Assembly: GCF_000328475.2 (NCBI RefSeq)
Contig: NC_026483.1
Span: 434,001 to 498,000 of the forward strand
Source of the DNA: Mycosarcoma maydis
Taxonomy: Eukaryota > Basidiomycota > Ustilaginomycetes > Ustilaginales
DNA: 64,000 nt
Reading direction: 5' to 3'
Position 1 is the first letter of the stretch. The number at the start of each line of letters is the position of its first letter. The position numbers and the translations under genes were made by a program. This document shows, piece after piece, positions 10,266-21,106 of the stretch. A model generated the notes under the pieces. It did no database searches and was not told the origin of the DNA. It saw only the letters and a program-made list of their open reading frames with translations.

Positions 10266-10784
10266 TTACTCGCCGGCAATCCTGTTTGGATCTGCCTTTA
10301 CTGGCCCACCCTCGGGTAGGCCCATGCGAGTGGGAAGGTCCGCGTACTCCTCCTGCCTTTTTGGTCCACCGGGCCAAGGCCGGTCCTTGATCTCCGGAAG
10401 GACCGCGACGCTCATCTTGTTGTCTCGGCAGTCCCAGACCGCCGAGTTGGCTGATGGCGTCGCGGGCTTCTTCTTGTAACATCTGCTCTAGCTGGGCGAG
10501 TTGAAGCTTTATAGCGCTGGCCGTCAAATGCAATTGTTTTTGCAACCGACACAAAGTACCCACACCAGAAATGATGATCTCGTCAAGTCGCTGTGATGCA
10601 GCAATCGGCCCCTGTTTTGACCCTGGAAAATCTGCACTCCCCAAGTAGTCGTAGAGAACGACGCTAGGCACATGACAAGGCCCCGTCACCAAGTCTTACC
10701 GGCAACTAGCGCTAGAGTTATGCAACCCCAAGACACCACCCTCCACTTAAGCGTGGAAAGGGCAAGGAAGAGGGTAGACAGTCT
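10266..10784 (-). CDS. Possible small multi-exon gene, 3' part only, unknown product
   Basis: This is a tentative model. Three minus-strand segments join in frame with acceptable splice sites: 10784-10700 (ends before GTAAGA), 10631-10564 (acceptor GTGCAG, donor GTGGGT) and 10487-10266 (acceptor GCTAG, stop TAA). The first encodes a hydrophobic, membrane-like stretch (LSTLFLALSTLKWRVVSWG). The last encodes a Lys/Pro-rich tail with strongly G/C-ending codons (DRPWPGGPKRQEEYADLPT). Implied introns are 68 and 76 nt, normal for this window. I could not place the first exon or ATG and do not recognise the family. A competing reading is the uninterrupted 154-codon frame at 10228-10692, which shares the middle segment; its 3' half has less coding-like codon use. 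Real transcription here is plausible but unproven. Confidence 0.35.
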
Positions 10785-11638
10785 CTAGGCCAGCTATGCC
10801 GGTGTAGGACGAGGTGTACGCTTGGGCACCCCGGCGGCGCTCGCGAGTCCGGTGTGAGTCATGGCTTTGCGGCGCATCTTGGCGGTCTGCTTGGATAATG
10901 TGCGAGATGCCAGAGATGGGACGATGATCCCCATGTGGGAGCATCACTCGGCGTAGAGAATGGAATCGGGTCGCCAAAGTAGATCGGGCTTAGACATGGC
11001 CGTTGCTCTGAAAAACAAAGGCTGTCGTGCTCTTGCACTGTCGGTCTTGAAAGAGTGTCGAGCCATGTCACGGTCGTAGACTGCGTCAGCTTTTGCTAGG
11101 TCGCATGTTCGGGGTAAGGAGGATGCTCAGCCTCTTCGGAGGCCAAGGCTTGAGTGCAATCGGTGGCATCTCCTCTGCTCGTACAGTATAGGAGTCAACT
11201 CGACGCGAGACTACTCTTGGTCTGGAAGCCTCCTTGTTTTTCCTTTCTGCCCTTGTTCTTGGCTCGGCTCTGCTCCTCATTTGCTACCGAGCATCGACGG
11301 CCACAATCTGGTCATCCTTCACCACAACGTGAACTGAACTACTCTGACTCGATCAAATCTCAGTCGTCGCACGAGCCGATCGGCACTTCTCTCCTACGTA
11401 GAACATGTCGCATCGGCTGTACACAAAGACGAACACATTCTTCTGCTCACTATCGTCCACCTCGCCGCACCTCGTCCTTGGCGCTATTCCATGCACATGA
11501 TACGTTGACAATCTCAGGAACCGATTGCATTTTCGCACGAGGAGCAATGTTATGTGAGAGATCAAACCAGGCGTGTGCGTAAAGAGAAAGAAAAAAAAGG
11601 GGAAAGGCTGTGAAAACGTGGACGGAGGGAAGGTGGAA
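10785..11638. other. Unassigned stretch upstream of the tentative gene and 3' of UBP15
   Basis: The minus strand between about 10800 and 11060 holds two overlapping frames of 70-76 codons that may include 5' exons of the tentative gene. One internal ATG near 10944 is followed by a Ser/Arg/Lys-rich presequence-like stretch. Nothing could be joined convincingly. I saw no members of the heptamer repeat family here. Confidence 0.4.
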
Positions 11639-14600
11639 TCAGTTGCGAATGCGAATGCCCTTATCCTGAACGACGTTGTTGCCGAATCTGCCTGCACGAC
11701 CGGAGCGATCGGTGTGGTCCAAGCCGAGCGCGTCGTCTGGCTGGAACTTGTGTTCGTACAGCAGATCGTCATCCTCCAAGTAGGTGGGTTGCTTGTACGT
11801 CGAAGACTGTACCAGAGCAAACCGGAACTTGGCAAAGTCCTTTTCAGCCACCTCGAGTCGTTCTTGCAGTCGCTTGCGCGTCTCGCGGAACGGCTCGTTG
11901 CGTTTCACTACAAAGCGGAACGGCACGCCGTGCGTTCGTGCCAGCTCCTTGCTAAAGTGAAACACGTTGATGATCTTGTCGTCCTCAGTGAGCTGCAGCT
12001 CTTCCAGCGGCACCTCTTCGGCAAACAGCTCGGCGCCCTCGCCAATGTTGCCGATCATGTCGACCGGCGCAAACTCGCGCTGCTGACGCCCGTTCAGGAT
12101 GGCCTCAAACAGACGCACCTTGCCGCTTCCGTCAGCAGTCAGCTTCACCTGCTTGCCAAGCTGCTCCGTCACTTCCGAGATGGTTGCCGTCTTGGGCAAG
12201 AGGAACTGATGAACCGAGTCCTCCTTGTTGTTGGCGCCCGTCCAGAAGATTTTGAGGTTTCGCTTCGTTTCGAGCTCGATGATGCTGACGTCCAAAAGCT
12301 CGTAGTACAGCAGCGACGCTTGACCTTGGATGTAGCTGGGCGAAACAATCTCGTTGACCGTCTGGTTGGCAGTGCGCTTGAGCACCGTCTTGGGCGTGCC
12401 GTTAGGGCCGTTGCCTGTCGTGAAGCGCAGCTTAAAGGGATCGTGTTTAAGACGCTCGCCCGCCTTGGCTGCCATCATATCGTACGTCATCTTTTTGCTG
12501 AGCGTCAGCTCGAATTCCGACTTGTAGTCAACGTCCTCAAAGCGCGGCTTGAAGAGCACCTTGATCTGATTCTGCAAAAAGTCGTAAAACTGGATTGGAT
12601 TCGAGTAGAGCGACTGCGATTCGTAGTCGTGCGCGTCCTTCTCTGAAAGCTCGATCTGGAAGCAGATGACATCGCCGTCCTGGATCTCGCTCTGCGAGAA
12701 TGTCGCCTTGGGCTTCATCTGCTCAATCATGCCTGGCTTGATCTCCTCGAACAGCTTGACTTGCGTGGTGGGTGGCCAGCGCATCAGCTCGTTGATGGTG
12801 GGCACCAGGTCGCCTACCTTCATGTGACGCTGTACATAGACACGCGAGACACCCAGCAGAGTCTGTCTCGAGGTGTCAAAGTACTTGAGGAAGATCATCA
12901 TCGAAGGGTTGGCCTCGGTGTTGGGAACTTCTCCATTGACCACTTCGAGGAAGAGGCGCAGGTCGTGCTGGCGTGAAGCCATGCGGTCGCGCACCGTCTC
13001 GAGCGTGAGGTTGGGATCGTTCTCGGGAATCACCGTGTCTGGTCGCACCGTCTTGTTCTGGCGATTGACGAGTACCCACATGCGGATGAGGTCCTCAGGC
13101 AGATTGTACTGCGCCGCGATGCGCGACTTGAAGTTGAGGTAGAGTTCGTTCTTGAGCACGCGAAATGTGGGAAGATCGGTAGCAGGAAGGTTGCGCTCTT
13201 CAAACGTGGCAAGATCGAAGCCTTGGTGACCGCGGAAGGTGTCCTCGGTAATGAGCTTGACGGTGAGGTAGAGATGTTGCTCCTCGCGCTCGCGCTTGCG
13301 CGCCTCCATCTGGAGTCGTTCGTCCTCGAGCCGCTGACGTAGATGTACTGGTGTGTCCTCGGGGGCCATGGGCTTGAGCACCTCGTCAATGTCGCGCTCG
13401 CGAATATAGACAAGCATATAGGCGTTGGTGAAGCGCTTCATGGCACGTACGGGAGCGCGAGCGCCGATCTGTGCCGCAGGGTGGCCATTGGGAATCTCCC
13501 CGCCAAAGTTGTCTTCGAGAACCTCCTTCTCAGTGACAGGCGTGACACGGTCGTCGTCAAACTTGAACCACTTGCTGTCTCGTTCGGGTTTAAGCAAGGC
13601 AAAGTAGTGACCGCCGTGCAAGTCACCAGAGTGAACGAGCACGCCGTGCAGCCGATACCTCCAATCCTCGTAACACTGGGGCATGTCGACGTAGTCGCCA
13701 AGATTGATCTCGAGCGGGAACTCGTGGCGGTCGTTGATCTTGACCATCGAGTCCTTTTCAATGTCGTACTCGAATCGTTTAAGCTGCAGGTGGAGGACTG
13801 GCGGGAATTTTTCAAAGATAACGCCCTTCCTGGCATCCTGGAGGCCGTACCCCTCGGCATGGTACTTGTTGTCGCCGTCGAGCATCTCGGTGCCCACGTA
13901 ATCGCGGAACGAGTCGACGAGGTTGTTCATGCCCTTGACGTTGAGTTGGATATCGTAAAAGTCTTCGGTTCGAGACGACTCGTAGTCGACGTTGACACAC
14001 TTGAGGTAGGACTTCATCTTGCCGACAAAGAGGCGAGTGATGGCGCCGTCGGCTGCAGTACCCTTCATCTTGGTCTCGAGCTTTTCTTGCAAGACGCGGT
14101 TGAACTCTTGAACGTCGTGCTGCAGAAAGCTGTCGAGCGACTTCCAGCCAAAGGATTTTGTGAGCTCGTTGGTACCTACGGGCTGGTCGGATGTCTGTAG
14201 CAGGTAAAAGACGCGTTGAAGCGCTAGCGCTACGCTTTCGGATGGTACATCGCCCTCGGTGGGTATTTGGTAGACGGCTTTGCGAAAATAATGGGTGCAG
14301 AAGAGGGATTGGAGAAGCGAATTCATGTAGCAAGTGGCGCCCTGATTCTTGAGGCCGACGTAGCCGGTCTCTTTCTTAGAGTCGTAGTTGATAAAGTTGT
14401 GCCAGAGGACGCCGGTGGGGTCCTTGAGGACTCGAACGTAGGCGGTGACGTCGGCGCAGTCGTTCTCGATGATGGGACGAGTTCGTCCGTCGGTGGGGAC
14501 GGCGAGCTTTCGCAGCTCGTTGAAACGGGTGAATCCCCAGTCCATCTCCTCTGCCGTAAAGCGGTGGTGTGCTTGGCTGGTCGAAAAGATGGTGGGATCT

Positions 14601-14986
14601 TGTGGATTTGAGATAACGAGAGCGAACTGTGCGCAAACATGCCAGCCTTCGGGACTGCCTTTTGGATCGGCGTAGTCGAGATAGACGGATACCATGTCGT
14701 TGGGCTGGCCGTTCGAGTTGCCGAAAGGGAAGAGAAGGATGCGCCAGCGGTGACCTCCACACTCGAACTCTGGACCTGTGATCCTCTTGTCTAGTGTTCG
14801 CCACCCTTTGATCTTCCATGTACACACGGCAAAGTCCTGCTCTTCTTGACCAAGATCGGCGAGGTGCTTCTCCGCAAACGCCTTGGAGTCGTGCACAGAG
14901 ACGGGCTCCTCAACCTCCATCGGGCCGACGTTCTTGTCTGCGTCTAGGTTGACCAGAGCGGTGGTAGGATCGAGATGCGGGTCCAT
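11639..14986 (-). CDS. UBP15: USP7/Ubp15-type ubiquitin-specific protease
   Basis: From the ATG at 14984-14986 the protein is 1115 residues, close to human USP7 (1102). Residues about 50-165 form a MATH/TRAF-like domain starting FAVCTWKIKGW. The USP domain follows, with the catalytic cysteine in GLKNQGATCYMNS (Cys219), the catalytic histidine in HSGDLHGGHYFALL (His460) and a FDDDRVT acidic site. The C-terminal half matches the USP7 ubiquitin-like repeat region. It removes ubiquitin from target proteins; yeast Ubp15 acts in cell-cycle control, peroxisomal import and endosomal sorting. The frame extends upstream to 15205, but I chose the ATG at 14986 because it has a good context (CAAC before ATG) and directly precedes the conserved acidic lead into MATH. 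There is no intron. Confidence 0.95.
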   Translation of the reverse strand: MDPHLDPTTALVNLDADKNVGPMEVEEPVSVHDSKAFAEKHLADLGQEEQDFAVCTWKIKGWRTLDKRITGPEFECGGHRWRILLFPFGNSNGQPNDMVSVYLDYADPKGSPEGWHVCAQFALVISNPQDPTIFSTSQAHHRFTAEEMDWGFTRFNELRKLAVPTDGRTRPIIENDCADVTAYVRVLKDPTGVLWHNFINYDSKKETGYVGLKNQGATCYMNSLLQSLFCTHYFRKAVYQIPTEGDVPSESVALALQRVFYLLQTSDQPVGTNELTKSFGWKSLDSFLQHDVQEFNRVLQEKLETKMKGTAADGAITRLFVGKMKSYLKCVNVDYESSRTEDFYDIQLNVKGMNNLVDSFRDYVGTEMLDGDNKYHAEGYGLQDARKGVIFEKFPPVLHLQLKRFEYDIEKDSMVKINDRHEFPLEINLGDYVDMPQCYEDWRYRLHGVLVHSGDLHGGHYFALLKPERDSKWFKFDDDRVTPVTEKEVLEDNFGGEIPNGHPAAQIGARAPVRAMKRFTNAYMLVYIRERDIDEVLKPMAPEDTPVHLRQRLEDERLQMEARKREREEQHLYLTVKLITEDTFRGHQGFDLATFEERNLPATDLPTFRVLKNELYLNFKSRIAAQYNLPEDLIRMWVLVNRQNKTVRPDTVIPENDPNLTLETVRDRMASRQHDLRLFLEVVNGEVPNTEANPSMMIFLKYFDTSRQTLLGVSRVYVQRHMKVGDLVPTINELMRWPPTTQVKLFEEIKPGMIEQMKPKATFSQSEIQDGDVICFQIELSEKDAHDYESQSLYSNPIQFYDFLQNQIKVLFKPRFEDVDYKSEFELTLSKKMTYDMMAAKAGERLKHDPFKLRFTTGNGPNGTPKTVLKRTANQTVNEIVSPSYIQGQASLLYYELLDVSIIELETKRNLKIFWTGANNKEDSVHQFLLPKTATISEVTEQLGKQVKLTADGSGKVRLFEAILNGRQQREFAPVDMIGNIGEGAELFAEEVPLEELQLTEDDKIINVFHFSKELARTHGVPFRFVVKRNEPFRETRKRLQERLEVAEKDFAKFRFALVQSSTYKQPTYLEDDDLLYEHKFQPDDALGLDHTDRSGRAGRFGNNVVQDKGIRIRN

Positions 14987-15966
14987 GTTGACGGATGTGT
15001 TGTGGGGGAGAGATGGAGAGAGATGGACGGGAGCTTCTATGACGTTGCGAGCGGTGTTGCGTATACGAACAGGGCAGAAGATGCAGATGGATGGGAGAGG
15101 GAGTAATGCTCCAGTCGGACCCTGAAAGTGTGGTTTGGCGCGACTGAGCTTTGATTGCACGGACCAGTGTTGAACGAAGTGTGTCCGTAGCAAAAAAGGC
15201 GGCAAACGAGAGCACTTCCTTCAATGTGAATGGAGTCGGAGCAGTGCCGAGGACGGTGGTTGTGGTGAGGGGTGGGGTGGGGGGAGAGGCTATGCGAAAA
15301 AGATGTGACCTAGAAGATAGGACGCGGAGAGTGTCGGCAGTCGCTTCCGAAAAGAAGAAGATGGATTGAAGATCGAGGAAGAGAGAGATGGACACTGTCG
15401 ACGTTTAGCGGGACGTGTCTCGCAACGATGCTTGTCTGAACGAATGGACGGAGAGAGGATGGTGAAGAGACGGTGACGACAGCGTTGTGGATGAGCCGAA
15501 AAGACGATGACGAAAAAAAAACCGATGTGAATACGGAAAGCGAGAGAGTCACAAGCACCAAGTGTGTGTCGACGGACGACGGGCGAACAGACGGCAGAAG
15601 CGTGGATTTGAGACTGTAGCTCGCAAGCTTGCAAGTGGCGGGCCGACGTGGAGTAACTAGCTGGAAATGTGCCATTGAAAGAAACTCTGCGGTGGCAGAG
15701 GCAGGAGAGCGAAAGGCTCGCTTGTTCACGATTGATACTCAGTGTCACTCGTGACTGTACTAAAGACTCACGACTGAGCGGCGAGCGAAGGCAAGAGCAA
15801 AATCGCTCGCTCACTCACGGACTCGGGACTTGACGATTCGTGTTTCTGCTCTGACCATTTTTTTTTTACTTTTTCCGTGGTTTGTGCGCAGTCGTGAATT
15901 AGGCGAAGCGTAGTCAGTGCGGCGGCGTCCTGGCTGTAGAGACGAGCATCAGTCATGGCTCAGTCG

Positions 15967-15991
15967 ACTTCACGATTCACGAATCGTGAAT
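15967..15991. repeat. Fold-back TCACGA/TCGTGA repeat
   Basis: TTCACGATTCACGAATCGTGAAT: direct and inverted copies lie side by side and can pair as a hairpin stem. Confidence 0.8.
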
Positions 15992-18205
15992 GTTGGAATT
16001 GCTTGTCTCTCACACTTACGACTCACGACTTGGCACTCGTGACAGCTTTTGCGCGACCCTGCGTCTTCTTGGTCTGGTCACCTTTGCACAATCGTGAATC
16101 ACATAGTCACGAATGGAAGGCACGCGACATCTTGGCTTCGACTCCAAAGGCCTATCACTACCAACATTGCCAGCAGCGAATCGTCCTCGTAGCGCAAACT
16201 TGCATCCGATGGCCCACCTGAATGCCTCGGACTGGGCATGTGTTCTGGACGAAGAAGCATGGCGAACGTGTTTCGAGTTGTCGTGTGGCTCTGATTAAGA
16301 TTCACGATTGCCCCGACGGGTGATCGACTCAATAATAATATGCCGTTTGTGTGTTACGTCGCGTCTGTACTGCATCTCATGCCCTTTTGCATGTGACTCT
16401 GTGACATGTGGGCCACCATCGGGCCTGCTGAATCAAGATTAAGGCGGACATGGTGCAGGTAATTCGTTGGCAGTTGAATGAGAAAAATCGTACAGAGAAA
16501 GATGGCTTGAAAAATGAGGCAGAAATCCGACCCCACTGCGGAATTCGGTGAACCATTCACTCTTTGTTCAACGACGGAATCGTGTATCGGGTTCGTGATT
16601 CGAGAAAATGATCCCGGCCTGTTAAGTTGCAGTGTCGGTGCGAATGGATGGTCAGAAGCCCCTTGCATGGAACACGCCTTAACCTGAGGAACGCAACAAG
16701 AGAGGTACGATGCGTTTCACAAATCGACAAACCAAAAACGTGAATGTGTCGACCGATTCGTTCAAGAAAGGTGCGTGACTGGCATGAGCGAGGATCGACA
16801 GCGTGCAGCAGAATGGGCAAGCTCGAGAACGGCGACCACAGCATTTCATCAGAGGCGAAGGGAGACAAAGGAGCCAAGCATCAGGAGCACTGATCCCATG
16901 CTGCTTGCTAATCAATGCTGTTCATACTCTCACCCAGCCCAATCGGCGCACCTGCCCGCTCTACTTGGCTCTAAGATTCGGGCCTTGAGCGTCCATGACA
17001 AGATTCTGGAACGGCGGTGCCGCGCTCAAACCATCAACGCGTCTGACTGCCACTGCCACAAGTCCGGGGGACACTCAAAACCGACAGGGGCTGTATAGTA
17101 GCACGGTCGCTCGGCTTCAGGCTATCACGGTTCCCAGTGCGCAGGGCAAGTGTGCGAGGGACGTGAGGAAAGACACGCTCGACGTCGCCCTATGCGACGT
17201 GCATTTTGAGATTGACCGACACGTACACACAGATGCGCGCCTGAGCGAGCCATTCACGATGATTGCAATTGACGCAATCACGGAATATGGCGTCTCTTAG
17301 GAGCCACGCCGCAAGTCGCAGTCAAGACACGAACAACACATTCGTGATTGGATAGCTCAAGCGTCGGCCATTTGAATCAATCACGAATTGCTTCGTCGAT
17401 GCAGTTGGCATGGGTTTGCACCTTTTTTCTTTCTTTTCCAATCGCATTTTATACTGTAAGTTAGCGAGCGAGCTTCAAAAGAGACGCGGATTGCCGAGCA
17501 AGCCCCGCATCGCTTCGCGAATCGACTGCTTGCCAGCGGATGAGCTACATGGATGTGCGATTGCCTAGCAGAGAACGGAGGATGTGGGTCTCTGACGATG
17601 CGTTCCGGACACGAAATGCAGGCGACTCCGAAGGCCGAGTTGGACAGGGCACAGTTATTGTGCCCGAAATGGGTTAGAGACGTCTCGGTGCAGAAAAGCA
17701 GCTCCGAGACACATCTCTGAACTCGGACTCGGCTTTGCAGGTGGACACCATCCTAGCTCATCTGTCGGTTCTCCGAACAGTCGCGAGTGGCAGCGTCGAG
17801 CAGGTCGCTCAAAGTGACATGGGAGTAAGCGCAACTAACAAGCGATCTTGACGACGCTCTCTCTCCGCAGCCTAGCACGACCCGCCGTAAGACGACACGG
17901 CTCCATTTTCTGCATCGCCGCGCGGATCTAGGAGTCAGCCCCCCTTATGATAGATCTGTGTGTGCCGATTAAGCGTTGCACAGAAGACAAAGGATCACTA
18001 TCGACGCAAAAGACTGTGGCATTAAGTCACCAGATATGGATGGCACGCAAACTCGAAGCGCCACAAGACTCGTGACTGTGCAATACGAAGCAGCCTCGCT
18101 TCTGGGCAAAGGGAAGACCTAAGGCGACCAAAAAAGAAAGAAAGAAAGAGAAAACAAAAAAAAAGTGCCAAGTGGCAGCGCGTCGGTCGGTGTATGTACA
18201 GTATA

Positions 18206-18222
18206 TGTGTGTGTGTGTGTGT
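18206..18222. repeat. TG dinucleotide microsatellite
   Basis: An uninterrupted run of eight to nine TG units, just downstream of an A-rich AAAG tract. Confidence 0.9.
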
Positions 18223-18337
18223 TTCAGATAGTGCGATAAGTTACAGTTTAACCAACGTTATGCCCTGACACGAAGCGAGGATTCAAAGAGGACAAGGACG
18301 AAGCACGAATCGTGTCTATTGCAAATTTGCAACAGCC

Positions 18338-18358
18338 AATCGTGAATATTTCACGATT
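18338..18358. repeat. Perfect inverted repeat, 9-bp arms with 3-bp loop
   Basis: The arms are AATCGTGAA and TTCACGATT around TAT. They consist of the core of the dispersed repeat family. A separate palindrome, GCAAATTTGC, lies at 18321-18330. Confidence 0.9.
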
Positions 18359-19356
18359 CGTGATCTCTGTTCTCCTCCTCTTGATTGATTCACGAGTGTG
18401 GTTGCAAAATCAACCTTGAAGCTTTGAGATGATGTACGGGCTCGCATGCACACCTATGCATGCCTCTCGGGCTCAATCTGTCACACAGGCTCACTTTACT
18501 TAGCTTTTCCGTCTGCGTCGGCCTGGACTACGCTGTGTTCTCGTGTGTCTCTGGTCAGCTGCAAGTCCGCCGGTGCTCGTGTCGATGACCGAAGCTGCAA
18601 ATGGCATCCTTTGTCCTGCATGACCCAGCTCTGCATGGCCCTTTTTTCATCAGTCTGACTGTCTGAACGGTGCCTTGGTATGCTCTGTACGACTTCTCCG
18701 CTCCTGTCTCATCGTCCTCTCCGCTCGTCGATCTCTGCAGCTGCCTCTGTCTCACTTGATCCTCCTCCTCATATTGCTCTGATCCTCTTTGGAAGCGTCA
18801 AAGCTCATCATCGACAGAGGGCAGTCTCGCTCGCACCGCATTCGACAGCCTCGCTAAACCTCGCGTAGTCAGCTGTTCCAGCCTCGTGTTCATCTCTCGA
18901 CGTGTTCATCTTGGTCTGGTCTGGTCTCTTCGTCGTCGTCTTGATTCCCTTCCACCATCTACGCATCTCTCTCTCTCTCTCTCCCCTCTTTCGTATCCTC
19001 CCCTTCCCAGCTCCTTGCTCTTCATCCCCTGTACCAACTCGATCGCGCTCTTTTTACAGATCGACATCTCTCTCTTTCCACGCTCGCTTCTTCTCCTACC
19101 ACTTCCACGTTCTTTCCAGCTTTATCCGCCGACTCATTGACCGTATCGAACCGGCTGTATTGATCATTGCAACAACACTCTTTTCTTGCTCTCAATCCGA
19201 ACTCTGATTCCAACAACATCCCCATCCCTCCTCGATCCCTCGAACCGCTCAGCGCATCTGGACTCTGCAACGCTTCTGCTGCCCAGTCAGTCATCATCAC
19301 TTCGCGCGCCACTCTCACATCTCTACAGCTCGCTAGCCTCACAAACAACACACGCA

Positions 19357-21106
19357 ATGCGTACATCACAAATCCTCAAGGCAGCAGCCATCGCGGCGCC
19401 CGCTCTCCTACTTGCTACCACCGCCCATGCTGCCTCGGACGCATGTATCAGCCTTCGCGGCAGTTCCATGTGCCCCTCGTTCCAGAACAACTTTGTCAAA
19501 CCAAGCAACCTTTCCAGCGAGTACGGCTTTTTCGAGGCCGTCACCGACGTAGCTTCCTTCGATAGCCTGTTCCAGTACTACCTTACAGCGTAAGTACGCC
19601 ATGCACCCAGTATGACACCCGTCTCCTTGTCCAAGCGTCCATGCTGACTCTTTTTTTCCATCCCACGTTTTCCTCGTTGATTCCCATGCATATAGTCAAA
19701 ATGGGTACTACTCGGATAAGATTCAGGGCGGTCTTGGATGCAACACCACCCTCGCGACCAACGTCACCATCCAGTGGCAACAGACCGTCTTCTGCTCCCA
19801 ATTCTCGCAGGCATCGTACCAGTCGGGTTGTACCGCCGAGACAACACCCACCCTCGTTTGCCAGGAGACCTGCAACCAGTTTGCCTCGTCCGAGGAAGAC
19901 ATTGTCGACAACACCGCTTACTGCCGATCCACCGACCAACTCAACCCCTTCCAGCGCAGCGTCCGATTCGACACGCTCTCCAACGACTATTACACCTGCA
20001 CCGACTACAGCTCGCTCACTACCTCGAACCCCAACTCGTGCGTCAACGGCATCGAGAACGAAGGCAGCTGCGGTTTCGGCTACTCGATCGACCAGCTCTG
20101 TGCCTTCTGCGACCCTGCTGGCGGCGTCACTCCTCCTCCATGCTGCTCCGAGTCACGAACCAACCTCTCCCAGTGCTCGCAGTGGGGTCACCCTCTTGCT
20201 GCTACCATTCGCCCTACTACTACTGTTGCTACCAGCGTACCTGGCTCGACGCAAAGCACCACTGGCGTCAACTCTGCTACCTCGAACGGCTCTGGCTCTG
20301 CCACCAGCGCCACTTTGAGCAGCAAGAACAATGGTGGCCCCAGCGCTAGTGCCAACGTGGCTCCGCATGGCAAGCAGCTGGTTAGTGCCGACGACAAGGT
20401 TTTCAGCAAAGGGCAGCTCGCTGGTATCATTGTAGGTTGCTGTATCGGTGCTGCTCTGCTTGGTGCGCTTCTCGCTCTGCTTTGCTTGCGCAGGCGTCGC
20501 GAGAGAGGCGACACCGAGAAGAACACGGTCTATGGCAATGCTGCTAACGAGAGTCACGTCGAGCGCCCCTGGATCCAAAGCGAGGAGGCTATGCTCAAGT
20601 CGCCTGAGCTGGGTCGCCCTTCGACGGATGCCAAGTTTGCTGCCGGTGCCGCCGGTGTAGGTGCTCTTGCTGCTGGCGGAGCCGCTGTTGCCGCTGCCAA
20701 GGGACGCGACTCGGCCGACGACCGTCCCAACAGCGCCATGAGCGGCGAGACAGGCACCGATGGACGCGGCACCACCATCCCCGCTGTCAAGGACCAGTAC
20801 TCTTCGCACGACATTTGCCCCGGCGAGACGGTGGTAGCCATCTACCCTTACAACGCTACGCTCAACGACGAAATCACCTTGCAACCGGACGACGTCGTCA
20901 CCGTGCAGCGACTTTACGACGACGGCTGGGCGCTTGGCCGTACCGAATCTGGTAGCGAAGGTGCATTCCCATTGGTCTGTGTCACTTCAACCAAGGGAGG
21001 CACCTCGGGTTCCGGTGAAAACCTCAGCGGAGGTGTGACAAGCGGCAACGAGGGTAATGTCACTTCGTCAGCAGACGGTGCCGTAACCGCCGAAGAGGGT
21101 CCATGA
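19357..21106 (+). CDS. Single-pass membrane protein with Cys-rich ectodomain and cytosolic SH3 domain
   Basis: Two exons, 19357-19589 and 19696-21106, join across a 106-nt intron (donor GTAAGT, acceptor TATAG) to give 547 residues. Residues 1-26 are a signal peptide. About 27-240 is a cysteine-rich extracellular domain with N-glycosylation sites, then a Ser/Thr-rich stalk. A transmembrane segment lies at 318-342, followed by RRRRER, which fixes the cytosolic side. An Ala/Gly-rich linker leads to an SH3 domain at 454-510 with AIYPY, DDGWALGR and GAFPLVCV. This layout suggests a surface sensor or scaffold that binds proline-rich signalling proteins, broadly like yeast Fus1 or Sho1, though I do not assign orthology. 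The leader before the ATG is pyrimidine-rich. The two-exon structure is well supported by frame and domain continuity. Confidence 0.88.

Larger units (their letters stand above)
14987..19356. other. Gene-free stretch of about 4.4 kb
   Basis: This is the longest stretch without a supported gene. Frames on both strands are under about 110 codons apart from extensions of the neighbouring genes. It contains TCGTGA-family repeats (for example 15967-15991, 16300-16311 and 18338-18364), an AAAG microsatellite at about 18130-18150, a TG run at 18206-18222 and a CT run at 18967-18984. The last 450 bases are pyrimidine-rich and probably belong to the promoter and leader of the SH3 gene. I saw no tRNA or snRNA signature. 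Confidence 0.55.

Noticed and set aside
11573..12646. 357-codon plus-strand frame
   Set aside because: It is antisense to the conserved UBP15 coding region and has no independent motif; it is a product of codon bias.
13343..14200. 285-codon plus-strand frame
   Set aside because: It is antisense to the UBP15 catalytic domain and shows no recognisable features.
14987..15205. 73-codon N-terminal extension of UBP15
   Set aside because: No conserved sequence; the ATG at 14986 precedes the conserved part with good context.
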